A stretch of 64,000 nt of DNA, from the NCBI GenBank assembly GCA_021561035.1, contig CP067346.1, positions 775,001 through 839,000 of the forward strand. Reading direction: 5' to 3'. The first letter of the stretch is position 1. Each line of letters begins with the position of its first letter. Source of the DNA: Clostridioides sp. ES-S-0054-01. GTDB taxonomy: Bacteria; Bacillota; Clostridia; Peptostreptococcales; Peptostreptococcaceae. The position numbers were made by a program, and so were the translations under genes. Below the pieces are notes generated by a model. The model did not search any database. It was not told the origin of the DNA and saw only the letters and a program-made list of their open reading frames with translations. Shown piece by piece: positions 30,189 to 37,950 of the stretch.

Positions 30189-30347
30189 AAAATCCTGTGT
30201 TGTTATGACACAGGATTTTTATTTAAATAATATTTTCACTAAAATATTTTTTTAAAAAAGGATTACTTATCTATTAGATTAACAAGAGGTATCATTTTTA
30301 TATTTTATAAGCTATAACAATATTGTTGAATGACTTTTTTATATAAA

Positions 30348-30357
30348 TAAACGTTTA
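30348..30357. promoter_or_regulatory. LacI-type operator palindrome
   Basis: TAAACGTTTA is a perfect 10-bp palindrome with the central CG typical of LacI/GalR operators. It lies just upstream of the TTGACA box at 30369 and about 80 bp before the LacI-family gene, so autoregulation is likely. Confidence 0.5.
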
Positions 30358-30368
30358 CATAATTGAAG

Positions 30369-30398
30369 TTGACAATTATTTACAACATAGTGTAGTAT
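30369..30398 (+). promoter_or_regulatory. Promoter of the LacI-family gene
   Basis: TTGACA (30369-30374), 18 bases, TAGTAT (30393-30398): a sigma A type promoter about 40 bp before the ATG at 30439. Confidence 0.55.
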
Positions 30399-30438
30399 TA
30401 TATTATCAAAATAAAATGAAGTGAAGTAGGGGATAAAG

Positions 30439-31455
30439 ATGGTAACTATTAAAGATATTGCAAGGAATCTAGGTATCAGTTATTCAACCGTTTCTAGGTG
30501 CTTAAACAATAATCCTAATGTATCTGAAAAAACAAAAAATAAGGTAGTAGAAGAGGCAAATAGACTAGGGTTCCATTTTAATGTAAATGCAAGAAATCTG
30601 GCAAAAAAAGAAACCAACAGGATAGGAGTAATCTTTTCAAATAATTTTAATCATCAAGATACTAGAAAATTTTTTAGTGATATAATGGACAGTTCTATAA
30701 ACTCTATTGAGACTAATAAATACGATTTTATAATACAACCTAATAATAACATTAGCGGTGATAGTAATGTATATAAAATGGTAAATGGACAAATGGTTGA
30801 CGGATTAGTAATTGTGTCCAAATCAATAAAAAAAGAAGAATATGATTTTTTAAAAGACAATAATTTTCCACATGTATTTATATATTTTAAACCATCTTTT
30901 GTAGGAGAAATAGACAATTTCTTTTGGGATGATAATGTATATGGAGGCTATATAGCTACTAAACATTTGATTGACCATGGTCATAAAGATATAATAACAG
31001 TAACTTCAGATGATAAGAGTTCAAAAATGCATGAAGATAGAACCAAGGGATATTTAAATGCTATGAAAGAGGCAAATTTAAAGACTGAAGTTATTGAATC
31101 TAAAATGGATTTTGAATCTCAAGTTGAATTTCTAGAAAAATATATTGATAAAATAAAGAAAGCTTCAGCTATATTTGTACAACAAGATGTACCAGCAATT
31201 TCTATAATACAAGAATTAAAAACTACTTATGGCATAAATGTACCAGAAGATATTTCTATAATAGGATACAATAATATTGAATTAATATCATATTTTAGGT
31301 CACATTTATCAACAATAGATGACCCAAGAGAGCAAGTTATAAAAAATGGGGTAGATAGTTTAGTAAATATAATAAATAAAAAGAGTACAGAGCATATTCC
31401 AAGAAAACTATATCCAAGATTAATAATACGAAATAGTGTTAAAAGAATAAAATAG
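30439..31455 (+). CDS. LacI/GalR family transcriptional regulator
   Basis: Sugar-type repressor of 338 residues. The N-terminal helix-turn-helix VTIKDIARNLGISYSTVSRCLNNNPNVSEKT is followed by the hinge (ANRLGFHFNVNARNLAKK) and a periplasmic-binding-like effector domain (IGVIFSNN, VDGLVIVSKS, GYIATKHLIDHGHKDI, DISIIGYNN). Ligand unknown. It lies just right of tcdA, with its own promoter and operator, and the downstream DNA holds only a gene fragment, so its original target operon may be lost. Whether it belongs to the toxin island or to the old chromosome cannot be told from this window. Confidence 0.92.
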   Translation: MVTIKDIARNLGISYSTVSRCLNNNPNVSEKTKNKVVEEANRLGFHFNVNARNLAKKETNRIGVIFSNNFNHQDTRKFFSDIMDSSINSIETNKYDFIIQPNNNISGDSNVYKMVNGQMVDGLVIVSKSIKKEEYDFLKDNNFPHVFIYFKPSFVGEIDNFFWDDNVYGGYIATKHLIDHGHKDIITVTSDDKSSKMHEDRTKGYLNAMKEANLKTEVIESKMDFESQVEFLEKYIDKIKKASAIFVQQDVPAISIIQELKTTYGINVPEDISIIGYNNIELISYFRSHLSTIDDPREQVIKNGVDSLVNIINKKSTEHIPRKLYPRLIIRNSVKRIK

Positions 31456-31488
31456 TAAGTTTTTAAGTATTAAAACTGTATTAAAAAT

Positions 31489-31694
31489 ATAGTATTTTAC
31501 AACTAGCAGTTGCTACAGATACACCAATAGTGGGAGTAGCAATTACAACAGAGATGCCTGTTGCTGGATGAGATACAGGTGCAACTAATTTTAGTGATTT
31601 AGATTCAGCTGGTAGATTTGCTTCAGACATTTGGTACACTTGTTTACATAAGAAAGGAGAATTCTGTTTATCAGGATTCTCTTTTCTTATGTAG
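31489..31694 (+). pseudogene. Gene fragment with an in-frame TGA
   Basis: A frame open from about 31489 to TAG 31692-31694 reads LQLAVATDTPIVGVAITTEM, then PVAG-stop-DTGATNFSDLDSAG and RFASDIWYTCLHKKG. The composition looks like real protein, interrupted by TGA at 31569-31571, with no start codon. I do not recognise the family. It is probably the tail of a lost gene downstream of the LacI regulator. The last part overlaps a hairpin (arms 31646-31666 and 31672-31692). Confidence 0.4.
31646..31692 (+). terminator. Hairpin downstream of the gene fragment
   Basis: ACATAAGAAAGGAGAATTCTG (first 20 bases) pairs with the sequence 31672-31692 with only a few mismatches, leaving a very short loop. No strong T-run follows, so it may be a terminator or a processing structure for the LacI transcript. 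Confidence 0.45.
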
Positions 31695-31719
31695 ATAAAT
31701 AATATGTTGTAATTAAAAA

Positions 31720-31762
31720 AAAGAAGTGTCTCATAAATGATTTTTAAAAATCACTTTGAGAC
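31720..31762 (-). terminator. Terminator of the penicillin-binding protein gene
   Basis: Arms 31728-31745 (GTCTCATAAATGATTTTT) and 31746-31762 form a hairpin which, read on the minus strand, is followed by TTCTTTTTTTT. It is related to the spoVA terminator at 19614 in opposite orientation. Confidence 0.75.
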
Positions 31763-31802
31763 AACTCCTTATATTTTTATTTAAATTTTGATTTTTGATA
31801 GA

Positions 31803-32080
31803 CTAAGGGGTTGGAGTTCCACCGCCATCAGGGGGATTAGTAGAACCACCACTATTGTTATTGCCACCATTATCAGGGGTATTAGTAGAGCCACCACCGT
31901 TGTTATTACCACCATTATCAGGAGGAGGAGTAGAGCTACCACCATTGTTATTGCCACCATTATCAGGAGGAGTAGTAGAGCCACCACCATTATTTACGCT
32001 ATTATCAGGAGGAGTAGAACCACCACCATTATCACCTGTGTTATTGTTGTTATTATTATTTTCTTCTTGTTGATTATTAT
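31803..32080 (-). repeat. Repeats encoding the tail of the penicillin-binding protein
   Basis: About five imperfect units of 42-48 bp coding for (T)PPDNGGNNNGGGS. They give false open frames in both directions. Unit number is likely to vary between strains. Confidence 0.8.
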
Positions 32081-34505
32081 CTGGTTTCTTTGTGTCTTCA
32101 GATGATGGTTGAGAGCTTACTCTAGTAGGAGCAGTACCTTCAATAAATGCTGCTTTAGAACCAGAAGACTGCTTTCCTCCATCTTCTAAATTAATTTTTG
32201 TAAAATACACGTTTTTAGGAACTTCAAATTCAGTAACTGTCAAATTAGCATGTATTTTTGCCATGATTTTTTCCCATAGTTTTGCAGTACTAGTACTTCC
32301 ACGTGGTACCTCTCTACGTTTTATAGTGTTACCAGCATCATCTTTTCTACCAGCATCATCTCCAATATAAGTTGCACCAACATAATAAGGAGTGTAACCG
32401 ACAAACCAAGCATCATATGCACTATTTGTAGTACCTGTTTTACCTGCTACAGGCATTCCACTTGGAAGTGTTGCGACACCACCAGTACCTTCAGTAATTA
32501 CACTTTCTAACATATCTGTAACAACATAAGCTACTTCAGGGTCTACAACTTTATGTTCTTCAGGAGCATTTTTAACTAATAATTGACCGTCAAAGGTAGT
32601 TATAGTAGTAAAAATAGAAGGTTCTACATAAACACCTTGATTTGCCAATGTACCATAAGCAGCAGCCATTTGGAGTGGAGTAATACCATTTGCCATACCG
32701 CCTAGTGTCAATGATGGGAATTTTCTATCACTTGCTTCAGATGAACCTGAGTGATTATTTTTCAAAGTTGTTATACCAAAGTTCTTTAAGTAATCCATCA
32801 TTATATCTACACATTCATCATAAGAATCTCCAAGCATTTCAGCAGTCTTGACAGCTATTGTGTTTGAAGATTTAGCAAGTGCTCTACGTAAACTCATAGA
32901 ACCATGACCAGAAGTAGTAGTTCTTGGATTCCATTTATTATTTTCTTCAAACTTATATCCTCCTCTGGAATCACTTAGAGCAGTTGATTGTGTGATTTTT
33001 AAAGTATCAATAGCTGGTGTATATATTGCTAGAGGTTTTATAGAAGAACCCGGCTGATGAGGGTTAGTAGCACGATTTAAAGTTTTTCTACCACTTATAT
33101 TCCTTCCTCCAGCTAGTGCTCTTATTTCGCCATTTTTATAATCTAAGATTACCATTGCAGCTTGTGGTTGGCTAACTCCATCAGAACCGACCATATGTCC
33201 TGGGAAATTGCTATTTTTATCAAATTCTTCTTCTAAAGCATCTTGCATTTTAGGGTCTATAGTTGTATTTACAATTAGACCACCATTATAGAATAAGTTT
33301 TGAGCTTCATCATTTGTATGTCCTTGTTCCATTAAAGCATTTATAACTTCACTTTCAATAAGGTCTTCTACAGATGAAGAAACTTTGTCTGATGATTTAG
33401 GAAATTTTATTTCTATTTTAGCTTTGATTGCTTCGTCATATTCGTTTTGCTTTATATATCCTAATTCTAACATTTTCTTTAGAACAACTTTTTGTCTTTT
33501 CTTAGCTTCTGGGTTACTTACAGCCTTTCTGACAACTAATGTACCTGCTTTTAGTTGTTTATAAGTATCATTAGATATAAGCTCCCAAGACTTTATTTTT
33601 TCAATCATATCAAAGTCTATTTGAGTAGGGTCGTCTAACTCATCATCAGATGTGTTAACAAAAAATAATAGTTTATTTTCTAAATCACTTTTAGTTTCGC
33701 TTCCATCTAACTTAGAAGTTTTGTAAGCTGAAAATCTTGATGGATTTTTAGTCGAACCAGCAAGAAGTGCTGACTCAGCTATAGTAAGGTCAGCTGCAGA
33801 CTTATCAAAATAACCACGTGCACCAGCTTCAGCTCCTGCTAGACCTTTACCGACGAAAAAGTTATTTAAATAAGTTTCTAGTATTTTTTCTTTGCTTACT
33901 GTTTTACTCATCTCATATGCATAGTAAATATCCTTTATTTTACGAGGTAGAGTCTGTTGTTCAGTAGTCAACAACATTTTAGATACCTGCATAGGAATAG
34001 TACTACCCCCTTGTTTAGTACCTGTAAGGGTCTTTAATACTGATCTAAATAGACCTTTAATATCGACACCATTATGTTCATAAAAACGTTCATCTTCTAT
34101 TGCAATTACAGCATGTTGAAGATGAGGTGAAATCTTATCTAATGGAACAGGTGTCTTTTTATTTACACTTGGAGCTGTAGATAATGTTTTTCCATTAGCG
34201 TATTTAATTGTAGTTGTTTGGTTTGTCTGTTTATCCAAGACAGCTTCTGTGACTGGAGTAACGTCTCTTAATGATGCAAATACTAAACCAGCAGTACCAG
34301 CAGTACCAACAACTAGTAAAACTAAAAATACTATCCCAAATACTCTTAGTTTTCTAAATTTATCGCTTTTTTTAGATTTTTTCTTGTTTTTTGTTGAACG
34401 AGTTTTGTTAGTTGAGCCTCTATTAATTGGTTTGTTTGTATTACTAGAGGAACTAACTTTTTTTCTTCTGATTTTATTTCCATTTTTATCATTATCGTTA
34501 TTCAT
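31803..34505 (-). CDS. Class A penicillin-binding protein with a Gly/Asn/Pro-rich tail
   Basis: Bifunctional peptidoglycan synthase. A 53-residue basic cytoplasmic N-terminus precedes a membrane helix (about 54-78). The GT51 glycosyltransferase domain shows EDERFYEH (about 138) and GGSTIPMQ; the transpeptidase domain shows SSIKP (active serine near 486), SSN (about 546) and KTGTT (about 690). After about residue 810 the protein ends in a low-complexity tail of five DNGGNNNGGGSTPP-like repeats. Length 900 aa is on the long side because of that tail. The start has AAGGAGG before ATG 34505. It is the kind of essential PBP1 expected in C. difficile. Confidence 0.95.
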   Translation of the reverse strand: MNNDNDKNGNKIRRKKVSSSSNTNKPINRGSTNKTRSTKNKKKSKKSDKFRKLRVFGIVFLVLLVVGTAGTAGLVFASLRDVTPVTEAVLDKQTNQTTTIKYANGKTLSTAPSVNKKTPVPLDKISPHLQHAVIAIEDERFYEHNGVDIKGLFRSVLKTLTGTKQGGSTIPMQVSKMLLTTEQQTLPRKIKDIYYAYEMSKTVSKEKILETYLNNFFVGKGLAGAEAGARGYFDKSAADLTIAESALLAGSTKNPSRFSAYKTSKLDGSETKSDLENKLLFFVNTSDDELDDPTQIDFDMIEKIKSWELISNDTYKQLKAGTLVVRKAVSNPEAKKRQKVVLKKMLELGYIKQNEYDEAIKAKIEIKFPKSSDKVSSSVEDLIESEVINALMEQGHTNDEAQNLFYNGGLIVNTTIDPKMQDALEEEFDKNSNFPGHMVGSDGVSQPQAAMVILDYKNGEIRALAGGRNISGRKTLNRATNPHQPGSSIKPLAIYTPAIDTLKITQSTALSDSRGGYKFEENNKWNPRTTTSGHGSMSLRRALAKSSNTIAVKTAEMLGDSYDECVDIMMDYLKNFGITTLKNNHSGSSEASDRKFPSLTLGGMANGITPLQMAAAYGTLANQGVYVEPSIFTTITTFDGQLLVKNAPEEHKVVDPEVAYVVTDMLESVITEGTGGVATLPSGMPVAGKTGTTNSAYDAWFVGYTPYYVGATYIGDDAGRKDDAGNTIKRREVPRGSTSTAKLWEKIMAKIHANLTVTEFEVPKNVYFTKINLEDGGKQSSGSKAAFIEGTAPTRVSSQPSSEDTKKPDNNQQEENNNNNNNTGDNGGGSTPPDNSVNNGGGSTTPPDNGGNNNGGSSTPPPDNGGNNNGGGSTNTPDNGGNNNSGGSTNPPDGGGTPTP

Positions 34506-34720
34506 AAGATTTTAACCTCCTTACTTAATGCAATATTATAACACAAATAGGAGTAGTTTTGTAATTAATAGAAAAAATGAATTTGCTATAATATTCTGTA
34601 CATTGTAAATATGTATAAACATAATGTATTAAAAAGTCTATATTTTTATTTTATTTATTTTTGACAAATATTATAAAAGTTATGCCAAAGCTACATATAA
34701 ATAAATAGGAGGGGATAATT

Positions 34721-35419
34721 TTGAATAGGATAGTAGATAGAAAAAATAAAAATGAAGTTAGAAAAATCGCAGCTATTTTTTTGGTAATTCTTTTCTTGTC
34801 TGTATTTATAGGCAGTTTTATATATATAGATAAAACTTTAAGACCGACAATAACAGTTTTGGCAGAAACTAAAGCTCTTGAACTAGCAAATAGGTCCATA
34901 AATAAAGCTGTTGCTGAGATGGTAGAAGGAAAAATAAATTATGAAGACTTAATGGATATACAGCTTGATAATAATGGTAAAATAACTATGATACAAGCAA
35001 ATACTATAATGATGAATGAGATTGCATCTGCAATAGCTTTAGAAATACAAGATGAATTAAAAAAGGATAAGACAGCAAGTTCTTACATACCTATAGGAAC
35101 GGCGTTAGGAAGTCCTATATTAGCTAAATACGGTCCTAGACTTGAAGTTTCTATTGAACCTATAGGAACAGTATCAGTAAACTTTAAAACGGAATTTGAG
35201 TCCTCAGGTATAAATCAAACAAGACATAGAATATATCTAGAAGCCCAAACACAAGTTAAAGTAGTGATACCACTTATAACATCAACAAAACAAATTAAAG
35301 CTCAAATACCTATTTGTGAAACTATAATAGTAGGTGATGTTCCAGAAAGTTATGTAAATATACCAGAAAAAAATCTAGGCAATGTTTTACCTAACACTGG
35401 AAAGAATACTAACAAGTAA
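34721..35419 (+). CDS. yunB: Sporulation protein YunB
   Basis: Mother-cell sporulation protein of the YunB family, whose exact task is unknown. The 232-residue protein has one N-terminal membrane helix (about 16-36), then a conserved extracytoplasmic region (RSINKAVAEM, IPIGTALGSPILAKYGPRLEVSIEPIG in two parts, INQTRHRIYLEAQTQVKVVIPL). Start is TTG 34721, placed six bases after AGGAGGGG, with no better ATG. It is divergent from the penicillin-binding protein gene and convergent with spoIVB. Confidence 0.85.
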   Translation: MNRIVDRKNKNEVRKIAAIFLVILFLSVFIGSFIYIDKTLRPTITVLAETKALELANRSINKAVAEMVEGKINYEDLMDIQLDNNGKITMIQANTIMMNEIASAIALEIQDELKKDKTASSYIPIGTALGSPILAKYGPRLEVSIEPIGTVSVNFKTEFESSGINQTRHRIYLEAQTQVKVVIPLITSTKQIKAQIPICETIIVGDVPESYVNIPEKNLGNVLPNTGKNTNK

Positions 35420-35535
35420 TATAAAGTTGTATATTTTTAAACAAATTTAAAATATTAGTTTATAAATAAAAATTTTGGAAATAATATTAATATAATTTCA
35501 ATAAAAAATTATATTTTATACTATGTAAAATATCT

Positions 35536-35586
35536 AATATATTTGGTCTGTAGGCTAAATAAAAATAGCTTTAGACCAAATATATT
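35536..35586. terminator. Bidirectional terminator between yunB and spoIVB
   Basis: A perfect 14-bp stem (AATATATTTGGTCT 35536-35549, AGACCAAATATATT 35573-35586) lies between convergent genes, with A/T-rich flanks on both sides. Confidence 0.65.
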
Positions 35587-35630
35587 ATTAATAATTTAAT
35601 AACATCTTAAAAGTTATTTATTTATATTAT

Positions 35631-36638
35631 TTACAACATCCACTTGATAAATACACCATAACCTACAGCTGGGTCATTTTCAATAGCGTGTGACACTGCT
35701 CCGATTATTTTATTATCTTGAACTATTGGAGTACCACTCATACCTTGTACAATACCACCGGTTTGAGTTAAAAGCTTTTTGTCTGTAATTTTAATTTTAA
35801 AACTTTTACTTTCTGGATGTTTTTGGTTTTCTATATCTATAATTTCAATATTATACTTTTTACACTCATTAAAGTTATCTTGTAAAATTATTTGAGCTTT
35901 TCCTAATTTGACTTCATCTAAAGATGCTACTTTATATTTTTTTAAATTAGAAATATCCAAGTTATTAATTTGACCTCTTATTCCAAAATCAGTATTTTCT
36001 GTAAAGCTACCAATAATATTTTCTCGTTTTGCATTTATACATCCAACACTACCTTTATAAGATTTTTCTATATTAAGATGCTTAGTTGTAGAAATTGAAC
36101 CTGTTTTAATAGGTATTTTTCTTGCATTACCAACACTTATTGGATGACCTACAGCACCAAACTCTGATGTCTCTGGATTAATATATGTCAAAGTAGCAAA
36201 TCCAGAGAGTAAGTTATTAAAACTAATTTTTTCTAATATGTGTTTAGTAGTTTTCATCGTTATAAGTTGACCACCTCTATTTAATAAAATAGATACTTGT
36301 TTTTCTTCAGGTAAAGCATTTAAGGTATTGGCAAAGTCGCTATATCCATCAACTTCAACATTGTTTACCTTTACTATAGCATCACCTAATCTAAATGGAG
36401 ATGCTTCTCCAGGATTTCTAACGATGATATTTTTTAATTCTGCATCGATTTGAAGGACGTTTCCAATCGGTATTAAATATTCAGGCTCATTTTTTTGTAA
36501 ATTTTGTGCATAAATTAAATTATTTGAGAAAAAATATAATAAAAATAAAAATGTTAAAACAATTGTAAATTTAGACTTAGCTAAGTTGATTTTTTTACTT
36601 AAAGCTTTATCTTTAAAATGAAATTTTTTAAGTTGCAT
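35631..36638 (-). CDS. spoIVB: SpoIVB-type serine peptidase
   Basis: S55-family protease with a PDZ domain; in Bacillus it is secreted from the forespore to trigger sigma K activation. The 335-residue protein has an N-terminal membrane anchor (about 24-45), a PDZ region (about 60-135, RNPGEASPFRLGDAIVKVN), the histidine region GAVGHPISVG (His165) and the serine motif QGMSGTPIVQDNKIIGAVSH (Ser301). It is shorter than B. subtilis SpoIVB (425). C. difficile controls sigma K differently, so its substrate may differ from the Bacillus one. Confidence 0.9.
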   Translation of the reverse strand: MQLKKFHFKDKALSKKINLAKSKFTIVLTFLFLLYFFSNNLIYAQNLQKNEPEYLIPIGNVLQIDAELKNIIVRNPGEASPFRLGDAIVKVNNVEVDGYSDFANTLNALPEEKQVSILLNRGGQLITMKTTKHILEKISFNNLLSGFATLTYINPETSEFGAVGHPISVGNARKIPIKTGSISTTKHLNIEKSYKGSVGCINAKRENIIGSFTENTDFGIRGQINNLDISNLKKYKVASLDEVKLGKAQIILQDNFNECKKYNIEIIDIENQKHPESKSFKIKITDKKLLTQTGGIVQGMSGTPIVQDNKIIGAVSHAIENDPAVGYGVFIKWML

Positions 36639-36863
36639 AAAACACCTCTTTCTTATTAAATTATTTTAATAATAGAATTGAAGTTTTCGCTGCTTCTATA
36701 TTATGTTGCTCAAGAATTAGTTTTTGATGCTTGGAAAACTGGCTCAATAACACCTTAGTTTTCATAAAAATAAATAAAATAAAGAGTGTATATTATAAAA
36801 TAGATACATATTCATATAAATAAAAATAAACAATAACTGTCTATCATTAGAAAGGAGCAAAAA

Positions 36864-37748
36864 ATGAAAAAATATAGATTGTTAGTTACTTGTATAATTG
36901 CCATGGGAATTATAATTATAGGAACATCAAATCCAGTTAGCAATTTTTACAAGACTACAAATTTGATTAGTTCAGGAAATATTACAAATGAAAAAGCAGA
37001 TAAAGATAAAAATTCAAACAAAAATACTAAAGATAAAGATGAGGACAAATCAAATTCTAAAAGTAATAAAGATAAGTCATCAGAAGACAAATCATCAGAT
37101 AGTAAAAATGAAACTCAAAAAAATAAAAAATTTTTAATTTGTATAGACCCAGGGCATCAAGGAAAAGGAGATAGCAATTTAGAACCAGTAGCTCCAGGTT
37201 CTTCCTCTAAAAAAGCGAGAGTATCTTCAGGAACAGAGGGTATTGCTACAAAAAAACCAGAATACGTTTTAAACTTAGAAGCATCTCTTGTTTTAAAGAG
37301 TATATTAGAATCTAAAGGTTATAATGTAATAATGACTAGAGAGACACATGATGTAAATATAAGTAATTCAGAAAGAGCAATACTTGCTAATGATAAAAAG
37401 GCAGATATGGTTGTAAGAATACATGCAGACAGTTTGAATAATTCTTCAAAAACTGGAGCATCTATATTGATTCCTGAAAAAGATGGAAAATATACAGCTC
37501 CTATATATGAAGAGAGTAATAACTGTGCTGAGTTTATCAAACAGAATATGGAACAAGCAGGTATACAAATTAATGGAATCTTTCAAAGAGGTGATTTGAC
37601 TGGGTTTAACTGGTCAAAAGTACCAGCTGTATTAGTAGAAATGGGATTTATGAGTAACTATAATGAAGACCAAATGATGTCAAATCCAGACTATCAAAGA
37701 AAAATGATGCAATGTATAGCTGATGGATTAGATGCATATTTTAAATAA
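36864..37748 (+). CDS. N-acetylmuramoyl-L-alanine amidase (Amidase_3)
   Basis: Zinc amidase that cuts the bond between the glycan strand and the stem peptide of peptidoglycan. A signal or anchor helix (about 7-25) is followed by a long Lys/Asp/Ser-rich spacer (about 43-88) and the catalytic domain: His98 (IDPGHQG), probably Glu133 (KPEYVLN), His187 (RIHADS) and catalytic Glu259 (LVEMGFMSN). The 294-residue length includes the spacer. The start follows AAAGGAG. Its place in a sporulation neighbourhood suggests a cell-wall role in sporulation, but it is not clearly the CwlD cortex enzyme. Confidence 0.92.
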   Translation: MKKYRLLVTCIIAMGIIIIGTSNPVSNFYKTTNLISSGNITNEKADKDKNSNKNTKDKDEDKSNSKSNKDKSSEDKSSDSKNETQKNKKFLICIDPGHQGKGDSNLEPVAPGSSSKKARVSSGTEGIATKKPEYVLNLEASLVLKSILESKGYNVIMTRETHDVNISNSERAILANDKKADMVVRIHADSLNNSSKTGASILIPEKDGKYTAPIYEESNNCAEFIKQNMEQAGIQINGIFQRGDLTGFNWSKVPAVLVEMGFMSNYNEDQMMSNPDYQRKMMQCIADGLDAYFK

Positions 37749-37950
37749 AGTATAAATAGAGAAAAAATTAGAGTTGATATTATTTTCCTAATTTTTATCT
37801 CTATTTTTTATTGTACATAATATAATGATAAAATTTATTCTAGGTTAAATTGTTGTAAATATAACTAAAAATATTGGTAATACTTGATTTAAGTTTAAAA
37901 AGAATATATTATAATATAGAATGTGTAAAATTTTTTTGAGAGGTGTTAGA

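Larger units (their letters stand above)
19674..30240 (+). other. Mono-toxin A island (atypical pathogenicity locus)
   Basis: The block between the spoVA terminator and the terminator after tcdA holds tcdR, a holin-like gene, tcdA and several gene fragments. No tcdB, tcdE, tcdL or tcdC is present in either strand, and the neighbours (spoVAE on the left, LacI and penicillin-binding protein genes on the right) are not the cdd1/cdu1 flank of the classical locus. No integrase, resolvase or attachment repeat is visible, so how it arrived is unknown. The exact ends are inferred; the right edge may extend to about 31.7 kb. Confidence 0.8.
30133..30438. other. Gap between tcdA and the LacI gene
   Basis: 306 bp. 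The first part holds the tcdA terminator (30188-30220), the second the promoter and operator of the LacI-type gene. There is no trace of tcdC on either strand. Confidence 0.7.

Noticed and set aside
31569-31571. Selenocysteine codon in the gene fragment
   Set aside because: There is no start codon, no recognisable selenoprotein motif around TGA, and the region looks degraded.
31788-32105. Plus- and minus-strand frames rich in Val/Thr/Pro across the PBP tail
   Set aside because: They arise from the GGN-type repeat DNA of the penicillin-binding protein gene.
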